Shown here one piece after another: positions 56,801-64,000 of a stretch of 64,000 nucleotides of DNA. The notes below the pieces were generated by a model. That model saw only the letters and a list, made by a program, of their open reading frames with translations. It ran no database searches and had not been told where the DNA came from. The stretch covers positions 1,056,001 through 1,120,000 of the forward strand of contig JAQFVV010012531.1 of NCBI GenBank assembly GCA_028023455.1. The letters run 5' to 3'. The translations under genes were made by a program, and so were the position numbers. Position 1 is the stretch's first letter. Every line of letters begins with the position of its first letter. This DNA is from Epiperipatus broadwayi. Its lineage: Eukaryota > Onychophora > Udeonychophora > Euonychophora > Peripatidae.

Positions 56801-57039
56801 ATATTATTTTTTCATTCATTCAAATATTTTGATTCACTCTGATACATATAAAAATTCTGATAAATTATTAAAGATATGTACTTTAAATTCTAATATAATA
56901 AAAGATTATCCTAAGCTCATGCATGATACAACGTATGTTTTCAATGTAGAATTTAAATTAGTTATATTTGCACATACAATTTAAACATTTAAAAATTGAA
57001 ATATTTTTTAATAATCTATGTTTGTGGTAAGTAAGTAGG
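53896..57039. other. Anonymous DNA
   Basis: A (TA)n tract is at 54781-54808. Short frames (54652-54855, 55641-55874, 56784-56984) have no recognised domain and random-like composition. Confidence 0.5.
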
Positions 57040-57139
57040 CACATATACAACATATATATTAAATCGAAGATTTTCATGGGCTACAGATATAAATGAAATA
57101 TTATCCGTATATCAGTATATAACTTATTAAAAATATAGA

Positions 57140-57190
57140 CATAAAACAATATTTCGATCGGATCATACTGGTCATCAATTGGATAACAAA
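57140..57190 (-). ncRNA. Hammerhead-like motif, left PLE terminus
   Basis: On the minus strand 'ttgatgaccagtatgatccg' then 'atcgaaatatt' resembles the CUGAUGA...GAAA order of the PLE-associated hammerhead, with C to U at the first core base and mismatches in stem II. Likely an inactive relic. Confidence 0.25.
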
Positions 57191-57415
57191 TATCATAAAA
57201 TAATTGTAGAAGCACTATAAACAATAACAATAATGATCATTCTATTAATAGAAATAATATTTACCTTCTATTTGGATTTTTTTTAAAAAAAAACAACAAC
57301 TCAATAATCTAAATAATTTCTTATACTTATTATTTCTATTTTCTAATAATAGAACATTCATTATTGTTATATATTAGAGTTTATAGTATCTCTACAATTA
57401 TTTTATATTTATTAT

Positions 57416-57460
57416 CCAGTTGATGTCTAATGTGACCTGGTCGAAATATTGGTTTATATA
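57416..57460 (+). ncRNA. Hammerhead-like motif, right PLE terminus
   Basis: On the plus strand 'gttgatgtctaatgtgacct' then 'ggtcgaaatattgg' is the mirror of the left-hand motif. The core differs from consensus at two positions, and stem II pairs poorly, so it is probably inactive. Confidence 0.25.
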
Positions 57461-57559
57461 TATATTATTAATAAATTATGCACGGATGTATCCGGATATG
57501 TTATTTATATTTACATATAATGTATTTTACTTTATATTTCACATGAACATTTGTGTGTT

Positions 57560-57900
57560 CCAGTAGATATGAAATTTTTAATAAATGCTTTATCGGGCTT
57601 ATTTATAGTTCTGAGACTTGGGCACTTAATAGAAAGGTAATATAGCGACTGCATACCATGTGATATTGGGGAGAAAAATGCATTTTATGACTAACAAGAA
57701 GAAATTGAAAATGAGATGTTTCAGTAAGAGAAAAACCAGATATGTCATTGAAAATTCATGGGACTAGAGTACATGATTATAGTTGGACAATTGAAGAGTT
57801 AAACTAGATAGAAAACAAGAAAGAGACCATGGATAAGAAAGTTTGCTAGAATGATATTTAAAAAAAAGCTACGAATTAGAGAAACTATAGTTAAAAATGA
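57560..57900 (+). pseudogene. LINE reverse transcriptase C-terminal remnant (plus)
   Basis: From 57598 one frame reads LIYSSETWALNRKVI, a stop, RLHTM, a stop and YWGEKC, the region after the RT core of LINEs (typically LIYGSETWxLxxxxxxRLxxxxxxxLRxIxG). The frames further on keep the basic KTRKRPWIRKFARMIF end. A (GAT)n tract ends it at 57897-57912. Heavily decayed. Confidence 0.65.
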
Positions 57901-57920
57901 TGATGATGATGATATATACA

Positions 57921-58137
57921 CTAAAAATAAAAACAACTGTTTTTTCATTTGCTATCCTCTCTCCCAAAATGATCTAATATTATTTATTATTTTAATTCAA
58001 CACTTTATAAACTTTTTTTGCGTGTGTGTATTAATCAAACATTAAAAGTAAAACAATTGTTTTCTATTTACTATCCCCTCCCCCAATTATCTAATAGTAT
58101 TTATTACTTTTATTTAAAACTTTATAATTTTTTTTTA
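57921..58137. repeat. Tandem duplication, offset 120 bp
   Basis: The text 57921-58018 (from 'ctaaaaataaaaacaactg') recurs at 58041-58137 (from 'attaaaagtaaaacaattg'), with the shared order of a C-rich box, 'atctaata' and 'actttataa' followed by a T-run. Confidence 0.8.
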
Positions 58138-58452
58138 TTCATTCAAATAAGATTCTTAGTATTATATAATAAGGGCAAAATTTTTTCTTATACTTTATGT
58201 TTGACATGTATTAATAATTTTATATTACTTGGATGCTACTTTTAGGAGTCATTTTCACTTTATAACTAAAAAATATATTATGATATAAAAAGTTATATAT
58301 AATATAAATCCCAGCCTTAAAGCATTTTCTATTAGCACATTGTAAAATAAAATATTAGATGACCTATCACATAATAGTAGCCAAAACTTAAATAAACCAT
58401 AGAATCTACAATTTATTGTCAAGGCATATGAATAAAAGATGAATATAAACAT
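58138..58452. other. Anonymous AT-rich DNA
   Basis: Nothing recognised. Confidence 0.5.
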
Positions 58453-58523
58453 CATCCATCCATCCATCCAGCTACCTACCTATCTATCTATCTATCTATC
58501 CATCTATCTACCTACCTACCTAC

Positions 58524-58554
<31 letters not shown>

Positions 58555-58591
58555 CCTACCTACCTACCTACCTACCTACCTACCTACCTAC

Positions 58592-58642
<51 letters not shown>

Positions 58643-58671
58643 ACTGTATGTCTGTCTGTCTATCTATCTAT
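58453..58671. repeat. Compound tetranucleotide microsatellite (CTAT/CTAC/CATC)n
   Basis: About 54 tetranucleotide units: CATC at the start, then alternating blocks of CTAC and CTAT, ending with CTGT and CTAT. It opens a spurious poly-Tyr/Leu/Ser frame. Confidence 0.97.
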
Positions 58672-61600
58672 TATTTGAATTACATTGACTATATAAAAAT
58701 TAATTTAACAACTCATAATATGAAAATCTAACTGCAAAGCAGATAAAATATAATCCACTTTCAACTGTGGTCAAAGATTTTATAGGCGAAGCAGATTTAG
58801 GTAATGACAATCTGAGAACAAACATCTAATCCCTATAAATGTTTACAAAGCCTTAATTAAATCACCATTAAATCTTATTCACAAAGCAAAATCTCTAAAT
58901 ATTCAATTTAATAACTTTGTAAACAAATGAACTTATTTATATAGTAGGATATTTTGTCACCAATATACTGAAAGACATAAATATCATTAAATTAAATAGT
59001 TTATTAAGAATACTAATGATAATCAAACTATTTCTCTGATGATCATACAAAATGTTTTTCCTATGGGTATTGATTACATTTAATGTTCATCATCACTTTT
59101 TATAAATACCCCTCTAATGATCAGCTTAAAACTCTTGCACATGTAGTTTTACTTATATGTAAAATAGCTATTATTTCCTGAGATGTCTCATGGATGAATT
59201 GTTGATGATGACTATTATAGCTACCATCTATTATAATTCTTTTAGCTCCCTCCCCTATTAACATTTGTGACAATAACTGAACATTAATATGGATTCTTGA
59301 AGACAATGATCAATAATATTGAACAATCAGTGAGAATGAAATAAACTTACCCAAGAACAGCTAAGGAAAATAAAATTGCTTTTTATATAACTATAATAAA
59401 TTTTAAATAAAAAGATTAAAATTAAAATTTCAAAAGGCTACAACATTTATAGACTACTCTAACATAGTATTATCATGTCATATATGTCATTATGTAATAA
59501 TATTATTATCAAACATATTTATAATCATTTGTCACATGGCAAAGAGTATTTTGAATTCACAGCATCTTAACTCATGGGAGAATGGATTGAATCAAAATCC
59601 CTAACATATATCTTTACATAATTCAAAGAAAAATTTTAATTCATTTAAAATCCCAAATGAACTAAAATAACTAATTTGTCTTTGAATCACTACAAAATTT
59701 TATATCTAATTAAAATATTTTATACAAGAAAAAAAATCTTAATAATAAAAATATAATTTTATTGATCAAAAGAAAATTGTTACTTTAGGCTTTTAAAAAA
59801 TTAAAACAAATAGGTAAATATCTTACTGTGAGTTTTATATATTTTAAAAAGGTTATCTAAAATGAATATTTTCTAATTGCACAGCAGTCAATTAATATCT
59901 TCCATCTATTGGATTTTCACATATGAGTCTAAAATCAGATTTAAGTTCATGTTCCAGTTCTTGCTTGAAGGTTAACATATCCCAGATTTATAAATTATCT
60001 CTAAACTTTTTTGGCTAGTTGTCCATACTCATAGGCACTTCTATAGCTTGGGTTCTTAAAATAGAATTTCCTGCAGTTTTGCTATCAACAAAGTAAACTG
60101 ATTTTTTGACATTGACAATGTGTCTTAGGTATAGCAAAACAGTAGGTTATTTCTGCTAGGCATTATCTTCCAGATCAAGAGATATAACATCTGTTACCTT
60201 TTCTAAAGACATACATGATGATACACCCATTTTCAGGAATTTAGCATATCATGACTCAAATTATCACAGTGTTTAAATTAGTTCTCAAAGCTTAATATGA
60301 ACATTTAAAAATAATTTTGTAATTATCTTGCTCCATGGTATAAAGTATGCAGTGTTAACTACTATCATTAGGTTGAACTGATTTGCTTCTAGTTCACTAA
60401 TCACTTTTTACTTTCCTTGCAGTATAAATCCTAATAGTGATCTAAATGTGATGAGTTCTATGATCTTTTTTTAAAAATGATAATGCTTTACATATAGTCT
60501 CCAGCCTGCCAATTGGCAAAAAAACATGTTTAGCTCCTTGTTAAAATATATTTTTTCCAAAAATGGTAATTCTCTACATTGCTTTTGAAATTCTTGCTAT
60601 AATTAAGTTTCTTTTATAGCTTTTTGTTATATATTTGCACTTTGCACAATAACTATTTCATTTAATCAGTTGGTGTTTTTATTTAGATTTGAGTATATAA
60701 AAATATCATAACTATTTTGAAATTCTTTTACAGCTTTTGTTTAACATAACCAATATAATTGAAAACAATTTATGCCATATTTCATTTAATGGCTTTATCG
60801 TTTAGCTTTTGAAAATCTTCCATTAACTTAACACATTTTTAAAATGGCATTCTTTTATTCTTTAAAATAGGATAAGACCTGCATTCAATTTCATAAATGC
60901 TTATCTGGATATGGTAATTTATCTATTGAAATAAATTTTTCTATATAGATTATGAATTTCTCTCACTGGCCTATACCATCTCTATTTTTAACATTAGTGA
61001 GTTAAAAATATTCTAATGGATTAAAAAGGGGCGATTAAAAATCTTCAATAATTTATGTCCATATTATACTTCATATGTACTATTCTGTTGCAATTTTCTC
61101 TTTTCACGTTCCATCAGGCTTATTTTTTCCTATTTTAACTTTTATATTTACTTTCTACAAAATTGACTTTAGCAGTAGTAACATCTGTTATTTGAATTCG
61201 GCTGTTTATGATACTTTTGTGAGTTGATTTTACCTAATCACAATCTATGTGTATACATAAACAATAATCAATTTTTGATCCATAAACTGTAACAAGTAAG
61301 ACTAATGGGATCTGATTCAAGTTAACTTCCTTTATGAACTAAACTGATCCCTTATACATTATTAATGAAAAATCAGACTAGAGTAGAGTCTTATTTTAAA
61401 TAATGATTTTATTTCTTATGGAAGATGAAATACCATTATAAAATGTGATGCTCAGAAAGTGCACACAAATAATTATATTAATCAATTCTTTTTTCTAAAC
61501 CTTACAAATAGTATATATTTGTAGAAAAGATATTATTTATTATTATTTTAAAATGGCAGGAACTTCACACCATTCTTATATTGCTTTATATATATATATT

Positions 61601-64000
61601 AGTCCGAAAGATAAATCTCAATAACATGCACATACATATATTATTATTATTATCATCATCATCTTCAGATGAATCTATAAGATGTTATAATAAGCATAAT
61701 TTGTTCTCTCTAAAAGACATCACTTGTTCTTCAATTTATCTACTGAGGATCTTGTGGCAGAGGATCATATATTGGTCTAACATCTCCCTGACTAAAAGTT
61801 TAAATCCATGCTAAGCAAAACTTTAACTTATTTTAGATTCTGCACAGATTGGAATTTTTTTCTAATAACTGAATTTATAGACAAATCAGTTAGCTATGTA
61901 TAAGTGTTAGCTATGGAATCAAGCAAAACATTGAAAATATTTATCACCTAGAATTTGATAAGTCAGATGCTCTTTTTTTGGATAGCATTGAAGATCATTC
62001 TGAAGTGCAATGGGCAACTTAAAAAAGATTACTATAGCTTATACATTTATATCAAAATGTAAATGATAACTTTGTAATTAAAAACTATAGTATTTAATAA
62101 GATATAAACCCCAATAAAATTGTGTAAAATATTAAATAAACAAAAATATTTCTTGATTCTTGCACCATGTATTGTAATTTTGTGTAATCAATGATTTCCA
62201 GATGGTAGTGTACTTTATTAATCTCATCTTTCAAATTGGTTTCTAGATTTTACATTTATTAATGTAAACTTATGATTCAAAGCTGGAACCAATGCAAGTA
62301 TTTATACAAAAGCCACCTTTAACTTCTTTTTTTACAATTAAGCTAATCACACACCCTAAAATTTTGAACTCATTCCAATATGCTTGTATAATTATGTAGA
62401 TTTGATATCATATGAATAATTACACATTTCAGTAATTACAGTTCTATTCTAGCAGAAACTTTTTCTTTCTTAGCTGGATGCATAATTGCTTCCAGCTTTG
62501 AATCATATTATATAGTTCTCATTGCTAAGAATAAAAGTTTTAGAAATCAGTATAAGATGGGAAATAATAAGTTACACTTTCATCTAGTTAACAGAATTAC
62601 TTGAGATTATAATAGGGTTAAAGTTTAAAAATTTTTTTGTTTATTGTAGTAAGCTGAAAAAATCAAATGGTGTTACATTAGTAATATCAAATGTAATTGT
62701 TAAATTATAGATAAAAACCAAAATTAATATAAACAAATAAACTACTGTTTATCTATTAATTGGAGTTTATCATTTATATAAAAATTTAGAAAAATAACAA
62801 ACCATAATTTGTATCACTTCTTTCTTCTTTTTTTTAAACATTTGATGTTTTATTTTTTGGAAAAGCCATATTGCATTAAAAAAATACAGCCATAAACTAC
62901 TACTAAATATTCAAACTACAAATGAAACTAAGACATATATACTATATGTTATTATATAGTATATAATAGCTCATATTTTGCTGATAAAGATTAATTACAA
63001 TAGAATATTTGTTTATTGAACTGCAAATGTACAGTATTATTGAACATCCACATACATAGAATGCAGATGTTTTTTATATGTACAGTGTGCATATACAAAT
63101 TAAAATAATAGTATAAACAAAATTTTAAAAAACAATAATATGTTATTAATAATATATTTTTCACTCATTGAAAAAAAAACAAGAAAAAAAAAACGTATAC
63201 TGTATTTTTATTTTTTAAATAAAGTAAATAGCAAAATGTCTTACACCATAATTAAATATTCTCTAGATAATATTCTCTTCTTTTTTTAAATACCCTTTTT
63301 TCTCTTATAGAAACACAATAGATTAGTCTTATTACCAAGAAACTACTATTTCTTTAATTATTTTGGTGTTTTTAAGTCAGTATTTAAATTTATTCTAAAA
63401 TTTTATAAAACTTTTAGCATTACACTTAAAAAGTATTTTATTATGCAAAATATTGTGCATCAAATTCAGCAAAATTAATAAAAGAAGAATAAAATGATGT
63501 GTTTTCAACATAAACAGAAGAAATTTTATTAAAAAATATGATTGTTTATCCAAGATGCCAAAAATAGTTACTGACAGTAATTTGAAATTTAATTACAATT
63601 TTTTTTTTTTTTTTCAAATATGATTATGTATGATACTCAGAAATGTAAAATGTCAGTTTGTATTAAATTTGTGAGTTTTAATGGGGTGTTTTTTGTTTTT
63701 TTATTATTTTTCTTTGTTTGTTTATATATTTTTTAAATGGTGTACTTTAATACAGTATAGTTCTTGGTTTCATTGTATTATAATTTAGTTTACAAGTGCC
63801 ATATTTCTTGAATGCACTCATTTGACAATAATAATTATTATTACTAATTATTTATTAGACTAGACTGTTGTATAATTTTTACCCAGATATAAACTTTAAA
63901 CTTAAATAAAAATTAATATATTTATTATTAAATACAAGCATATTGTTAATTAATTTCACCATGTGTTTATTGTAAAGATTCTACAAATCTTATTAAAACA
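58672..64000. other. Anonymous AT-rich DNA to the end of the window
   Basis: No gene, transposon end or hairpin of note is recognised. Short tracts include (TA)n near 61587, (ATT/ATC)n at 61638-61665 and poly-T at 63598-63614. Open frames are short and random in composition. Confidence 0.5.

Larger units (their letters stand above)
57040..57520. mobile_element. Two PLE family B-like 3' ends in outward inverted orientation
   Basis: The left part (57040-57245, minus) and right part (57262-57520, plus) are inverted repeats with about 25 percent difference. Each has 'tcgaaatatt' and an upstream 'ttgatg' box, followed by text similar to the family B end (cACGGATGtatCC then AT-rich). The right part begins with LPSIWIFFKK (57266-57295), equivalent to the LPPIWKDFFKK C terminus of the 36-kb endonuclease. 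The arrangement mirrors 36119-38290: 3' ends outward. Confidence 0.7.

Noticed and set aside
58439-58678. 79-codon Tyr/Leu/Ser/Pro-rich frame
   Set aside because: It is a translation of the tetranucleotide microsatellite.

Overview
The window looks like AT-rich, gene-poor intergenic or intronic DNA from an animal. Evidence for a metazoan is the mix of transposons: Penelope-like retroelements (PLEs) with GIY-YIG endonuclease domains, ZBED/Buster-type and Charlie-type hAT transposons, a pogo/Tigger-like element, decayed LINEs, tRNA-derived SINE-like pieces and many foldback/MITE hairpins. There is also abundant (TA)n, (ATAA/GATG)n-type and (CTAT/CTAC)n simple sequence. The style fits a mollusc, perhaps a cephalopod, but that is only a low-confidence impression. 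No prokaryotic operon, rRNA, intact tRNA or CRISPR array is present. No intact host gene is visible. The best host-gene candidate is one exon-like block on the minus strand at about 21609-21869 (a p24/TMED-like membrane tail).

Layout. 1-2580: a 421-bp satellite, interrupted by a 1.7-kb foldback element (449-2123). 2583-5035: a PLE 3' fragment (minus) split by a 2.1-kb terminal-inverted-repeat element (2814-4941) that carries its own minisatellites and is flanked by a perfect 8-bp target duplication. 5036-7080: no recognised gene, two unexplained short ORFs. 7080-9640: a decayed but nearly full-length PLE (plus). 9640-22400: mostly anonymous AT-rich DNA with MITE hairpins (14208-14401, 16820-17283), a 326-bp tandem duplication (18190-18775) and the candidate exon. 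22412-24020: a three-level nest, hAT containing a Tigger-like element containing a palindromic MITE. 24020-36100: anonymous DNA, a SINE-like piece, three LINE remnants, a diverged 1.57-kb duplication and a near-perfect 185-bp hairpin.

36119-38290: two copies of a second PLE family lie in inverted orientation with their 3' ends outward, almost identical in sequence. 38318-41990: a third copy of the first PLE family, split by a hAT transposon that encodes a broken ZBED-type transposase (minus). 42929-45742: members of a dispersed MITE-like repeat family. 47241-47400: a compound trinucleotide repeat. 50112-51634: an old foldback element with a Charlie-like hAT inserted in one arm. 52090-64000: LINE remnants, another outward-facing PLE terminus pair (57040-57520), simple repeats, and otherwise featureless AT-rich DNA.

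How things relate: nearly everything recognisable is mobile DNA at different stages of decay, and nesting gives a relative insertion order. The PLE reverse transcriptases, the hAT transposase and the LINE fragments are all broken by stops or frameshifts. The most complete reading frame is the 277-codon RT-tail/GIY-YIG frame of the 36-37 kb PLE. All similarities come from reading motifs by eye; no database search was possible.
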